A stretch of DNA of 64,000 bases from Bacteroidia bacterium (GTDB taxonomy: Bacteria > Bacteroidota > Bacteroidia > Chitinophagales > UBA2359). The notes beneath the pieces are model-generated. The model did no database searches and was not told the DNA's origin. It worked only from the letters and a program-made list of their open reading frames with translations. Of this stretch, positions 1 through 9,966 are shown one piece after another. The stretch covers positions 40,777-104,776 of the forward strand of contig JAUHXA010000018.1 of NCBI GenBank assembly GCA_030427245.1. Direction: 5' to 3'. The stretch's first letter is position 1; the number at the start of each line of letters is the position of its first letter. A program made the position numbers and the translations under genes.

Positions 1-265
1 TGAAAGTAAACTCTTCCTCCCCTATAAAATCTGAAGGTTTTGTTCCTTTCCTGTACTTGGCAATCATGGCATTATCCATTTTCATGACCACATCTGATAA
101 ACCGTAGCAGAGTAATTGCTGTGTTACGACTATATGTCCCAAGTTCCATATCAGGTTGTTATTGAAGCCTTTCGGAATTTCATTCAATTGATCGATGGTC
201 AATCCTTTAACCGTAGAAAGCAAGTTTTGTCTGGTTGTTTCGAGTATTTCAAATTGTTTTTTCAT
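1..265 (-). CDS. DinB-like family protein (partial, runs off window start)
   Basis: Minus-strand frame from ATG at 265: MKKQFEILETTRQNLLSTVKGLTIDQLNEIPKGFNNNLIWNLGHIVVTQQLLCYGLSDVVMKMDNAM...; 'WNLGHIVVTQQLL' is DinB_2-like. Not in the supplied ORF track. Confidence 0.75.
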   Translation of the reverse strand, partial: MKKQFEILETTRQNLLSTVKGLTIDQLNEIPKGFNNNLIWNLGHIVVTQQLLCYGLSDVVMKMDNAMIAKYRKGTKPSDFIGEEEFTF

Positions 266-352
266 GTTTCAAAGATATAAAATACAACTACAAAAAAATT
301 CTTTCTTAGCTTTGTTTCCTTCACAAATTTCATATCGTAAATATTTCAATCA

Positions 353-1429
353 ATGAGTGAGAAAATAACTAATGAAAAAGACTCTGTAAAAACAGAGGTT
401 TCAGTTCCTACCCCAAAAGCGAAAAATGAAATCAAAAAAATTGCCGTTTTAACTTCTGGAGGTGATGCACCTGGTATGAATGCCTGTATTCGAGCAGTTG
501 TCAGAACAGCCCTGCACAACAATTTGAGAGTAGTAGGTGTGACACAAGGCTACAAGGGTTTGATAAAGGGAGCGGATTATTTTAAGGAGATGAAATCAGA
601 AGATGTGAGTAATATCATACATAGAGGTGGGACAATCCTCAAATCGGCTCGCTGTCTGGAATTTAAAGAAAACGCAGGAATGGAAAAAGCCTACCGAAAT
701 CTTGAAGCTCATGGAATCCATGCTGTTATAGCCATTGGAGGAGATGGAACTTTCAGAGGGGCACGCGAATTTTCGACTAAGTTTAATATTCCTTTCATTG
801 GAATACCTGGTACGATCGACAATGATTTGGCAAATACTGATTTTACGATTGGCTATGATACGGCATTGAATACAGTTATTGAAGCGATTGATAAAATACG
901 TGATACGGCAAGTTCACATGATCGTTTGTTTTTTATTGAAGTAATGGGGCGAGATGCAGGTTACATTGCCATCCGTACAGGTATTGCCTGTGGCGCAGAA
1001 GCGATTGTAATTCCTGAAAATGAGATCAACGTAGATGATTTGGTAGGAGAATTGGAGAGAGGTTTTCTACGAAAAAAGACATCAAGTATTATCGTAGTGG
1101 CCGAAGGGTACAAAGGAATTCACAAAGAAGGACAGGGTACTTTTGCGCTGGCAGAAGAAGTGAAAAATAAACTGAATAAAAATACAGAGTACGACATTCG
1201 AGTAACCGTATTGGGACATATTCAGAGAGGTGGACCGCCTACCTGCAAAGACAGAGTTTTGGCTACTAGATTGGGTGTAGCAGCAGTGGAAGGTTTGCTA
1301 AAAGGAGAAAGAAATGTCATGGCAGGCTTGAAGGAGAGAAAAGTCGCTTATTCTCCTCTCAAACATATCAGAAAGGATACGGGAGAAGTGACCAAAGAAT
1401 TATTGCGTTTGGCGAGTATTGTTGGGTAG
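353..1429 (+). CDS. pfkA: ATP-dependent 6-phosphofructokinase
   Basis: GGDAPGMNACIRAVVR, GGDGTFRGA, GIPGTIDND, VLGHIQRGGPPTCKDR motifs. Confidence 0.95.
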   Translation: MSEKITNEKDSVKTEVSVPTPKAKNEIKKIAVLTSGGDAPGMNACIRAVVRTALHNNLRVVGVTQGYKGLIKGADYFKEMKSEDVSNIIHRGGTILKSARCLEFKENAGMEKAYRNLEAHGIHAVIAIGGDGTFRGAREFSTKFNIPFIGIPGTIDNDLANTDFTIGYDTALNTVIEAIDKIRDTASSHDRLFFIEVMGRDAGYIAIRTGIACGAEAIVIPENEINVDDLVGELERGFLRKKTSSIIVVAEGYKGIHKEGQGTFALAEEVKNKLNKNTEYDIRVTVLGHIQRGGPPTCKDRVLATRLGVAAVEGLLKGERNVMAGLKERKVAYSPLKHIRKDTGEVTKELLRLASIVG

Positions 1430-1581
1430 TTGGAAACTACATCTATTATTCAGAGCATTATCATTTTCACAGGCTATTTTTATTTTTCATTCAAGGATTT
1501 ATTTGAATGAAGGTTTTGATTCCCAGTTTGAATTTGTATTTTGGCATTTGTTTTACTCATCATATCAATTTTATCCTGCCC

Positions 1582-3297
1582 ATGTCTCTAAAGCACGAAA
1601 TAGATGAACAAGGAGAATACAATTTTGTGATTCCCAATATTAAAGACTGGCCGATCTATGATGTAAATCAACAAAAAACCGAGTTTTTGCAGGACTTAAT
1701 AGCTCGTACAAAAGAAAAAATCAAAGAAATGGCGGGCAGTCCTAAAAAACTGCACGATATTTTGGCTCGGACTCGTTACCTCGAACAAATTCGAATTCAA
1801 GAAGAACCTTGGAGAGTGGACCCAAGTGACGACTGGAGATTTTGGCACAAAAAGGTGAGAAAAGTATTGCTAAAAAGCGCAACCCAACACAATTATGACA
1901 ACGGATTGAGTGCTTCTGAAGAGGCTATTTTTGATGACATCATCAGCCGTTATGCACACGAAATCGTAGGCAGTTTTCGCCCAAAAACTTATCATTTGGC
2001 GAGCAAAGTTTTGCCCCGTTTTCTCTCTCGATTACTCAATACTTTTTCTTCTCGAAAATTTTTCAAAGTCAAATACCGCCTCAAAGATCGCCTCAAAATA
2101 ACAGGGCAAATTGAATTGATTCGGGAATTGGCGACCAAAGGAACGCTAGTGGTTGTTCCTACACACTTCAGTAACTTAGATTCGGTGTTGGTAGGATGGT
2201 CTTTGCATACGATTGGCTTACCTGCCTTTTTGTATGGCGCAGGATTGAATTTGTTCAACAGTCGAATCTTCGGATATTTTATGAGTCGGTTAGGGGCGTA
2301 TCGTTTAGACCGAAGAAAGAAGAATCCTTTGTATATGGAAGCCCTCAAAATGTATTCACAAATTGTGGTAGAGCGAGGTTGTCACAGTCTGTTTTTTCCT
2401 GGAGGAACTCGTTCCCGATCAGGCTCAATTGAAACACGCTTGAAACTGGGGCTTTTGGGTACAATTGTCGAAGCTCAAAGGCGTAATTTTGTAGAAGATA
2501 TTCCCAAATATGGCAAGGAGCCTACTGACAGAGGCAACAAAGTCTTCATTGTTCCTTTGGTATTGAATTACCATTTTGTATTGGAAGCCAAACGATTGAT
2601 TGATCAACATTTGAAGCAAAGCGGCAAGGAGAAATACTACATTGACAAAGATGTATTTCCGAGCAGTAAGAAGGCTTATGAGTTTTTGGCGAGCATGGTT
2701 GGGGAACGCTCCGAAATCTTGCTTTCCTTTGGCAAACCTATTGACATATTTGGGCATCCTGTCGATTCAGAGGGCAATAGTTTAGATAGTAATGGCAATT
2801 TTGTTGATATCGAAAATTATTTTGTATCAAACGGTAAAATGAGTGAAGACAAGCAAAGAGATGAAGAATATACTCGTTTGTTGGGCGAACACATTTTGAA
2901 GCAGTTTTACCAATACAATGTAGTTATTTCCAGCGATTTGATTGCTTTTATAGCCTTTGAACTATTGAAGAAAAGAAATCCTAAATTTGATATTTTTGGC
3001 TTGCTCAGATTACCTGAAGAAGAACGAGTCATTGACTACAATGACTATATAGAAACAGTCGAAAAAATCAGAAAAGAACTGAATATTAGAGCAAAACTGG
3101 GAGAACTGCAAGTCGCAGATCACCTAAATACAGATATTCACCGCTTGGTCAATCATGGTCTGAGTAATATTGGATTGTACCATACCGAACGCCCTGTGCG
3201 AAAAACGGAAAATGGAGACATTACGAGTGACAACATGAATCTGCTTTATTATTATCACAATCGTTTGTTGGGTTATGAGTTGGAGAAATTGATATAG
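1582..3297 (+). CDS. 1-acyl-sn-glycerol-3-phosphate / glycerol-3-phosphate acyltransferase (PlsB-like)
   Basis: HX4D motif 'PTHFSNLDS', 'LGAYRLDRR', 'FFPGGTRSRSG'. ORF opens at 1507; in-frame ATG at 1582 (MSLKHEID) is a plausible start. Confidence 0.85.
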   Translation: MSLKHEIDEQGEYNFVIPNIKDWPIYDVNQQKTEFLQDLIARTKEKIKEMAGSPKKLHDILARTRYLEQIRIQEEPWRVDPSDDWRFWHKKVRKVLLKSATQHNYDNGLSASEEAIFDDIISRYAHEIVGSFRPKTYHLASKVLPRFLSRLLNTFSSRKFFKVKYRLKDRLKITGQIELIRELATKGTLVVVPTHFSNLDSVLVGWSLHTIGLPAFLYGAGLNLFNSRIFGYFMSRLGAYRLDRRKKNPLYMEALKMYSQIVVERGCHSLFFPGGTRSRSGSIETRLKLGLLGTIVEAQRRNFVEDIPKYGKEPTDRGNKVFIVPLVLNYHFVLEAKRLIDQHLKQSGKEKYYIDKDVFPSSKKAYEFLASMVGERSEILLSFGKPIDIFGHPVDSEGNSLDSNGNFVDIENYFVSNGKMSEDKQRDEEYTRLLGEHILKQFYQYNVVISSDLIAFIAFELLKKRNPKFDIFGLLRLPEEERVIDYNDYIETVEKIRKELNIRAKLGELQVADHLNTDIHRLVNHGLSNIGLYHTERPVRKTENGDITSDNMNLLYYYHNRLLGYELEKLI

Positions 3298-3367
3298 GGA
3301 GATAGGAAGAAGGAAATGAGAAGTGGGAGGAGAAAACGAGAATCATTCAAAATACAATATTTAAAAC

Positions 3368-4402
3368 ATGAGTTATTACGGTGTCATTGGTTCGGGAAAT
3401 TTTGGTACGGCTATGGCAAATGTCATGGCACTCAATGGAAAAGTATTGATTTATGTACGCCGACAAGAGGTATATGACAACATTTTGCATAAACGCTTCA
3501 ATAGAGGTCAAAAAATGCACCCCAATGTGCGTCCCACCTTGAGTCTGGAAGAAGTGGCCGAAAACTGCAAAATTATCGTTCCCTTAGTCCCTTCTTCCAA
3601 TTTTCGAGATATGATGAAAAAGGCTGCTCCCTGCCTTACACCTGAACACATTTTGATTCATGGAACAAAGGGGTTGGGTCTTAGCATTCCTTCAAAAACG
3701 GAGATGGACAAGGCGATTCCCCTACGACGAGAATACATCCAAACGATGAGTGACATCATACAACAAGAAAGTGTGGTCATTCGAGTTGGGTGTTTATCTG
3801 GCCCTAACCTTTCCAAGGAGATTGCCAACAATGAACCGACTGCAACAGTTGTGGCAAGTCGCTTTGATGAGGTAATTTCAAAGGGAAAGGAAGCTTTGAG
3901 AGGATCCATGTTTCGGGTTTATGGCAGTCATGATGTGCTGGGAGTCGAATTGGCAGGAGTATTGAAAAACATCATGGCCTTGGGAGCAGGTATGTTGAGA
4001 GGTTTGAATTTTGGTGAAAACTCCAAAGCTATGTTGATTTCTCGTGGCTTGGGCGAAATGATAAAACTCGGCAATGCATTAGGAGCAGATACGACTGCAT
4101 TTTTAGGTGTAGCAGGTGTAGGCGATTTGGTAGCAACTTGTTCAAGTCACCTCAGTCGCAACCATACAGTAGGATATCGCTTAGCAAAAGGAGAAGAATT
4201 GCAGGCGATTGTGACGGATATGAATCAAGTGGTGGAAGGTATCAAAACGGTACGAATAGCAAAAGGTATCGCAATGTATTACCAACTTGAACTGCCTATA
4301 GTAGAAGGATTGTATCGCGTTTTGTACGAAGGAGACAGCATAGCAAATTGTATGGAGTATCTGATGAGCCATGGTTTTGATAAGGATGTGGATTTTTATT
4401 AG
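3368..4402 (+). CDS. gpsA: NAD(P)H-dependent glycerol-3-phosphate dehydrogenase
   Basis: N-terminal GSGNFGTAMA, 'GVELAGVLKNIMALGAGM', 'GVAGVGDLVATCSSHLSRN'. Confidence 0.93.
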   Translation: MSYYGVIGSGNFGTAMANVMALNGKVLIYVRRQEVYDNILHKRFNRGQKMHPNVRPTLSLEEVAENCKIIVPLVPSSNFRDMMKKAAPCLTPEHILIHGTKGLGLSIPSKTEMDKAIPLRREYIQTMSDIIQQESVVIRVGCLSGPNLSKEIANNEPTATVVASRFDEVISKGKEALRGSMFRVYGSHDVLGVELAGVLKNIMALGAGMLRGLNFGENSKAMLISRGLGEMIKLGNALGADTTAFLGVAGVGDLVATCSSHLSRNHTVGYRLAKGEELQAIVTDMNQVVEGIKTVRIAKGIAMYYQLELPIVEGLYRVLYEGDSIANCMEYLMSHGFDKDVDFY

Positions 4403-4457
4403 TGTGATAAAGGTCAGCTTGCAAGCTAAAAGACGTACTAAGTGCAAAAAGAAACCG

Positions 4458-4465
4458 TAAATTTG
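4458..4465 (+). promoter_or_regulatory. candidate Bacteroidota -7 element TAAATTTG
   Basis: Matches TAnnTTTG; upstream of CDS at 4544; lies inside inverted repeat AGTGCAAA(4441-4448)/TTTGCACT(4462-4469). No clear -33 TTTG seen. Confidence 0.3.
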
Positions 4466-4543
4466 CACTCCTTTATATGAAAAGAACTTCCCATAAATGT
4501 GATTTCACATACTTCTAACATCATTGTCAAATTTTTATTAAGA

Positions 4544-6964
4544 ATGAACAGATTTGCGTTATTGTTATTAATAGGCTTCCTTTTTGCTTTGCCTTTCGGA
4601 GAAACGTATGCCCAAAAAAACATGTTTTTGTTTAGCCAATTGTCTTATGACCAAGGAGTCAACGATATTTGGGGCTATGTAGATTCACGAACCGAGGTCG
4701 AGTATGCTATTGTTGGTTTGGATAGGGCTATATCTATTGTCAGTTTGGCCAACCCTGCCAGCCCAAAAGAAGTTGCTCGTGTACCCGATGCCACTTCCTT
4801 ATGGCACGACATGAAGGTCTGGGGAGATTTTATCTATGTCACCAATGAAGGTGCTCAAGGTATGTTGATTATTGACGTTAGCAATTTGCCAGAAGTGACT
4901 TATTCACGCTGGAATGGTTCTGAAGATGTCAATTATCCCATCAATATGAACACAGCTCACAATATATACATTGACGAAAATGGATTTGGGTATATTTTTG
5001 GAGCAGATGTAGGTGTAGGTGGAGCGATTATTTTGGACTTGAATCAAGATCCTTTGAACCCTCCTATTGTTGGCATTTACGATACACGCTATATACACGA
5101 TGGCTATGTTCGAGACAACATCCTTTGGTCTGCCGAAATCAACGACGGAATATTGTCAGTGGTAGATGTATCCGACAAAGCGAATCCACAAGTTTTGGCT
5201 ACAACTTCTACTCCCAGTGATTTTACCCACAACTGTTGGTTGTCTGATGATGGCAATACGATTTACACAACTGATGAACGAGCCAATGCATTTATTGCAG
5301 CCTATGATGTCTCCGATTTGAGCGACATTCGAGAGTTGGATAGAGTACAGTCTAGCCCCGGTCAAAACGTTATTCCACACAATACTTTCGTAATAGGTGA
5401 TTTTTTGGTAACTTCTTATTACCGTGACGGTGTGACCGTACACGATGCAACCAATCCTGAATTCTTGGTAGAAGTTGGAAATTACGATACTTCGCCCAAC
5501 TTTGAAGGTGATGGCTTCAATGGTTGTTGGGGTGTATATCCTTATTTGCCTTCGGGCTTGGTGATTGCTTCGGATATGGAAGAAGGACTATTTGTAATCC
5601 AACCTTCTTATATTCGTGCCTGTTATATACAAGGTTCGGTAACAGATATGGCCACTGGAGCAAATATTGCAGGGGCGAAGGTGACGATTGAAGAAGTAGA
5701 TAAAACTTTTGAAACCGACTTTTCAGGAACTTATACAAATGGGATTCCCGATGCAGGTTTCTACACTGTTACGTTTTCTAAAATCGGCTACAAATCCGTC
5801 ACCTATGAAAATATTTTTCTTCAAAATGGTGAAACCCTCAATCTTTCAGCCAATTTGGAGGCTGCAAAAAGATTCAATCTATCGGGTACAGTGGTTGAAT
5901 CAGAAACTTCAAAAATCATATCAAACGCAAATATAGTTTTCAATCTAGAGGATTATTCCGTAGAAACAACGACTGATGCCTCCGGTGCATTTATGTTGCC
6001 CGATTTCTTAGAGGGTTCTTATGAGGTCATTGTCGGTAAATGGGGCTACAAAGTATTGACTTCAAATATAGACCTAAATGAGACAAGTGTAAATACTGTC
6101 TATGAATTAACAAAGGGATATCAAGATGATTTTACAGCTGATTTTGGTTGGACAGTAGAGAGCACAGCCTCCGCTGGTATTTGGGTAAGAGACATTCCCT
6201 TTGGAACCACTTCTGGAGGCTCATTCATGAACCCAAATGTAGATGTGGCTTCAGATGCTGGAAACAGTTGCTATGTGACTGGTAATTCGGCAAGTAGCAA
6301 TGTTGGAGCAGATGATGTAGATGGTGGATACACGCGCTTGATTTCTCCGATTTTTGACCTTAGCAGCTACGAAGATCCCGAAATCAGTTACTATCGTTGG
6401 TTCGCTAATGCTGGTGGACAAGGAGCTCCAAACGATGAATTGATTGTTACTTTGAGCAATGGAACAAAGGCACAAACAGTGGTCGAAATAGTCAATGCTT
6501 TTGATCCCAATGTCTCACAATGGCATCAAACAAAAATTAGGGTAAGCGATTATATGACTCCTACTGACAACATGCAAATTACTTTTGAGACCGCAGATGA
6601 AGATGGGATTCAAAATGGAGGAAACTTAGTTGAAGCGGGAGTAGATGCGTTTGACATTATTGACTTGGCAACAGTAGCAATTGAAGAAAAAATTGGCGAA
6701 AATACCTTGTCTGTCTTGGCATATCCCAATCCTTCAAAAGATGGCTTCAATATGGAATTGAGCGGTGTAAGTTTAGAAGTACTTCAACAACAAAATGCCC
6801 AATTGAGAGTTTTTAGTATCAACGGTCGTGAAGTTTTCAACGAAACAATTGACACTTCAAAACTCTATATTCCGAGAAATAATTTGAAAGCAGGAATATA
6901 CCTGTACGTCATTGAAGTGAATGGCGATTGGACTTCAAGAGGTGAATTATTGGTGCAAGATTAA
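4544..6964 (+). CDS. choice-of-anchor B / LVIVD-repeat protein with carboxypeptidase-regulatory-like domains and T9SS type A C-terminal signal
   Basis: Signal peptide MNRFALLLLIGFLFALPFGETYAQ; LVIVD-like blades; two CarboxypepD_reg-like repeats; C-term 'AYPNPSKDGFNMEL...LRVFSINGREVF...GIYLYVIEV'. Track start 4499. Confidence 0.85.
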   Translation: MNRFALLLLIGFLFALPFGETYAQKNMFLFSQLSYDQGVNDIWGYVDSRTEVEYAIVGLDRAISIVSLANPASPKEVARVPDATSLWHDMKVWGDFIYVTNEGAQGMLIIDVSNLPEVTYSRWNGSEDVNYPINMNTAHNIYIDENGFGYIFGADVGVGGAIILDLNQDPLNPPIVGIYDTRYIHDGYVRDNILWSAEINDGILSVVDVSDKANPQVLATTSTPSDFTHNCWLSDDGNTIYTTDERANAFIAAYDVSDLSDIRELDRVQSSPGQNVIPHNTFVIGDFLVTSYYRDGVTVHDATNPEFLVEVGNYDTSPNFEGDGFNGCWGVYPYLPSGLVIASDMEEGLFVIQPSYIRACYIQGSVTDMATGANIAGAKVTIEEVDKTFETDFSGTYTNGIPDAGFYTVTFSKIGYKSVTYENIFLQNGETLNLSANLEAAKRFNLSGTVVESETSKIISNANIVFNLEDYSVETTTDASGAFMLPDFLEGSYEVIVGKWGYKVLTSNIDLNETSVNTVYELTKGYQDDFTADFGWTVESTASAGIWVRDIPFGTTSGGSFMNPNVDVASDAGNSCYVTGNSASSNVGADDVDGGYTRLISPIFDLSSYEDPEISYYRWFANAGGQGAPNDELIVTLSNGTKAQTVVEIVNAFDPNVSQWHQTKIRVSDYMTPTDNMQITFETADEDGIQNGGNLVEAGVDAFDIIDLATVAIEEKIGENTLSVLAYPNPSKDGFNMELSGVSLEVLQQQNAQLRVFSINGREVFNETIDTSKLYIPRNNLKAGIYLYVIEVNGDWTSRGELLVQD

Positions 6965-7060
6965 GAGCTGCCCAAATAAATGATTCAGGCACAAACATTC
7001 TATTAAACTGTACGTACCTTTATATAGTCTAATCGGCGACATCATTTAATTAAGCCTCAT

Positions 7061-7098
7061 TTACGAGAACAGGGATGGTATATTCCTTGTTCTCGTAA
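7061..7098. other. stem-loop between genes (possible terminator or 5' leader structure)
   Basis: TTACGAGAACA (7061-7071) pairs perfectly with TGTTCTCGTAA (7088-7098); no downstream T-tract on + strand. Confidence 0.5.
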
Positions 7099-7135
7099 AA
7101 ACTTATATGTAGCAAGCCTAAATCTATTTATTCTA

Positions 7136-7987
7136 ATGAAGTTAAAATTTACCTACCTTATTTTTTTTATTGTATTTGTATCTGTAAGTACTCCTTCGCT
7201 TTGTCAACCTGTTGTTGCAGAAAGTGATGGCGAAACCCAACAAGAACTTCGTTATAGTTTTGTTTCTGAGAATCGCTTCAAAACCATTCACGAGTTAGAC
7301 GACCAGCACTTTTTTCCTGCAAAATACCAATTGGGACAAAAAGAAATTGTTCCTATTGAAGCGGGTGAAATGATGGTTTCTATTCTTACAGGAATGGTCG
7401 TCATTAGAGGTATAGAAAATTTGGGAACTTTTCACATTACCCAAAAAGAAAAGGATAGGGTAGGATATGTATATGAACTTATGAGCAAGGAGGGTAAAAC
7501 TGCTCGCTTCAAAGTAGTCATAGACCAAGAAAACTACATCAATCTTCTCTACTTTTACTCTAAAACTTTGGGTGAACACACTTTTTTCCTTGCCGAAAAA
7601 GAAGACCAAACCTTGGCTGCCGAAAAAAAGTTCTTTACTCCTAAATCAAAAATATTTGTTCGCTCTTATGGCAATTTAGTCGACAAAGAGGTAAAGCCCT
7701 ATACCATTGTCAAAGACCTTACTATCGCTAATAATCAAGAAAGAGTGATGATGGAAAGTCCTCTGTCTATAGATTTCAAAGAATATACTTGCAGTACTCC
7801 ACAAGGTACTTTTAACATCAAAGAAGCCAAAACCTATGAATACCGAACAGGCGAGTTTCCTTCGGTTCGTTCTCGCATCGAACTGTTTGTGAAAGAAAAA
7901 CCTAAGCGGATTTATATTTATCTTAGCTTCAAGCAAGAAATCGAATGTATCGAAATTGGAGATACTCGCTATTTTTTGATGCCTTGA
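7136..7987 (+). CDS. hypothetical secreted protein
   Basis: Signal peptide MKLKFTYLIFFIVFVSVSTPSLCQ; no recognised domain. Confidence 0.75.
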   Translation: MKLKFTYLIFFIVFVSVSTPSLCQPVVAESDGETQQELRYSFVSENRFKTIHELDDQHFFPAKYQLGQKEIVPIEAGEMMVSILTGMVVIRGIENLGTFHITQKEKDRVGYVYELMSKEGKTARFKVVIDQENYINLLYFYSKTLGEHTFFLAEKEDQTLAAEKKFFTPKSKIFVRSYGNLVDKEVKPYTIVKDLTIANNQERVMMESPLSIDFKEYTCSTPQGTFNIKEAKTYEYRTGEFPSVRSRIELFVKEKPKRIYIYLSFKQEIECIEIGDTRYFLMP

Positions 7988-8445
7988 CGATACTTCTCAT
8001 CTGTTCTGAGATTGGTTTCCATTTTAGAAAGCATGTTCAACATGTCTTCATACATCTTTTGCAAACTGTCTGGAACATGTGTGTAGTACTCAAAGGACTT
8101 TTTGAATTCTTCAAAATTCGTTTCGTGCAGGGCAAAAACTTGTTGATAGTATTCTTCAATAGGTACTTTGTGGACAGTAGTGTCTGCTTTTACCGATTGA
8201 ATATAGGCTTCTGCCAACTGAATATCGAGTAGCACTTTTTTCATTGTTTCAGGCTGAATTATATTTTCAGGTATTTGATAAGTAGCAGTCGCTTCCTCAT
8301 TCTTGCAACCCACCACTATCGTAATTAATAAGATTACACTGATAAAAATTTTCATTGAAATAGAGTCTTTCATAAGCTCATTTTTTGTGTTTGCATAGCA
8401 TTCGCTATTATTATACGGCAAATTAACAAATTTATCTTTGAACAC
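7969..8445 (-). CDS. DUF4296-like lipoprotein
   Basis: Lipobox-like 'ITIVVGCKN'; 'MKKVLLDIQLAEAYIQSVKAD...FEEFKKSFEYYTHVPDSLQKMYEDML' typical of DUF4296; 19-nt convergent overlap with preceding gene. Confidence 0.8.
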   Translation of the reverse strand: MFKDKFVNLPYNNSECYANTKNELMKDSISMKIFISVILLITIVVGCKNEEATATYQIPENIIQPETMKKVLLDIQLAEAYIQSVKADTTVHKVPIEEYYQQVFALHETNFEEFKKSFEYYTHVPDSLQKMYEDMLNMLSKMETNLRTDEKYRQGIKK

Positions 8446-8526
8446 TTTATCTTTGTAGTATTCATCAAGAAATATAATTATTTTTCTATTTATATTGTTT
8501 CTTAATTAAATAATAAACTGAGAGTT

Positions 8527-9078
8527 ATGTTTAAAAAAATCTTATTGGGTTTATTCTTATGTATGTTTGCTGCAACGGGTGTTTTTGCACAAGCTCAAAC
8601 CCAAGTACAAAGTATTGATAAATACAATGGTATGATTGATAAGGGAATTTCCGATAACGAATTGCAGTCACATACGCTGCGATTGAATGCGGGAGGGCAA
8701 CCTTGGACTGGCATTTTGAACTACACCGAAAACCTTTATTTCTACTTCGAAGCGAAAGCGGGAATCGTTGCCTTAAAGAAAATTTCTGTAAGTACAAAAG
8801 TAGCAGATCGAATGGGCTGGAAAGATTTTTTGTTTGATGACACTGGTAATTTGGTCAAACATTTCAGCATTTCGGATGCAACAAAAGCAAGTTCTCCAAG
8901 CTCACAGTATTACTTTTTGAGTAGCAAACTGGTCACTATTATTGATAGTGCAGGCACACGAAATCCCAATAATTTTGCGACTGAAGATATTCAAAAAGCA
9001 GTAGAGGTGCTTAATGAAGCCAAAGATTACAAAAAAGTATTTGACAGCATTGCCGCCATACAATTGGGCAATAAATAA
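8527..9078 (+). CDS. hypothetical secreted protein
   Basis: Signal peptide MFKKILLGLFLCMFAATGVFAQ. Confidence 0.7.
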   Translation: MFKKILLGLFLCMFAATGVFAQAQTQVQSIDKYNGMIDKGISDNELQSHTLRLNAGGQPWTGILNYTENLYFYFEAKAGIVALKKISVSTKVADRMGWKDFLFDDTGNLVKHFSISDATKASSPSSQYYFLSSKLVTIIDSAGTRNPNNFATEDIQKAVEVLNEAKDYKKVFDSIAAIQLGNK

Positions 9079-9167
9079 TTAATGCTTTGGATCAGAGAAG
9101 CGAGAGCAGAATGAACCGATTTTAGGAAACCTTGCATCTTTACTCTCTATTTTAATATGAAGACGAT

Positions 9168-9208
9168 AGATTTCAGAAATTTTCGCAATTTCTGAAATCT
9201 TTTTTTTT
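9168..9208 (+). terminator. Rho-independent terminator
   Basis: Perfect 14-bp stem AGATTTCAGAAATT (9168-9181)/AATTTCTGAAATCT (9187-9200), loop TTCGC, then a T-run. Confidence 0.85.
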
Positions 9209-9281
9209 ATGTAGTCTTGCTTCAATCTTCATTGAGCCTCCGCACTACTTCAAACTCCTCTTGGGCAAATCAAAAAAGGAA

Positions 9282-9926
9282 TTAACCTAAAATCCCCACC
9301 AATTTCTCCCAAAACTCGAAAGCAGTTTGATATCGAAAAGCAAAAATAAACAGCACGCCAAAGAGTGCCCCATAAAAATGGGCATCGTGAGCAACATTGT
9401 CTCGCCCCTGTTTATCCGCCCAATAAGAATAAGCCAAGTATCCAATTCCTAAGACAATGGCAGGCATAGGGATGGGAATGGGGAAAATAATCAAGGTCAT
9501 CCAAGGATTGAAAATAATGGCAACAAACAAAACGGCTGACACAGCGCCTGAAGCACCTAAGGCTCGATATACAGGATTGTCTTTATGGTTCATAAAAGAA
9601 ATAGAACTTGCGGCCACCATTCCCCCAAAATACAGAAGAAGATACAAGGTCACACCCATACTTCCAAAAAGTTCACTAAAATACCTTTCTACCATATCAC
9701 CAAAAAGATACAATGCCCACATATTGAAGAGCAAGTGCATCCAATCTGCATGAACAAATCCAGAACTTATGAAGCGATAGTAGTTGTTATTATGTGCCAT
9801 ATCATAAGGATATAGCAGCAATTTTTGCTTCAAAAGTGGATCATTGAAGGCTAAATAAGAAACAATACCTGTAATGACAATAATAAAAAGGGTCAGCATA
9901 AAATTTGTTTTTACTGCAAATAACAC
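9282..9926 (-). CDS. rhomboid family intramembrane serine protease
   Basis: 'ALGASGAVSAVLF' (GASG catalytic Ser), multiple TM segments, 'HADWMHLLFNMWALYLFG', C-terminal 'HFYGALFG'. Confidence 0.92.
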   Translation of the reverse strand: MLFAVKTNFMLTLFIIVITGIVSYLAFNDPLLKQKLLLYPYDMAHNNNYYRFISSGFVHADWMHLLFNMWALYLFGDMVERYFSELFGSMGVTLYLLLYFGGMVAASSISFMNHKDNPVYRALGASGAVSAVLFVAIIFNPWMTLIIFPIPIPMPAIVLGIGYLAYSYWADKQGRDNVAHDAHFYGALFGVLFIFAFRYQTAFEFWEKLVGILG

Positions 9927-9966
9927 GAATTTCGCAAAATATTTCTATTTAAAAATTCTTTTGCAA

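Noticed and set aside
1419-1607. 62-aa ORF between pfkA and the acyltransferase
   Set aside because: Overlaps both neighbours, no recognisable motif, composition typical of noncoding AT-rich sequence.
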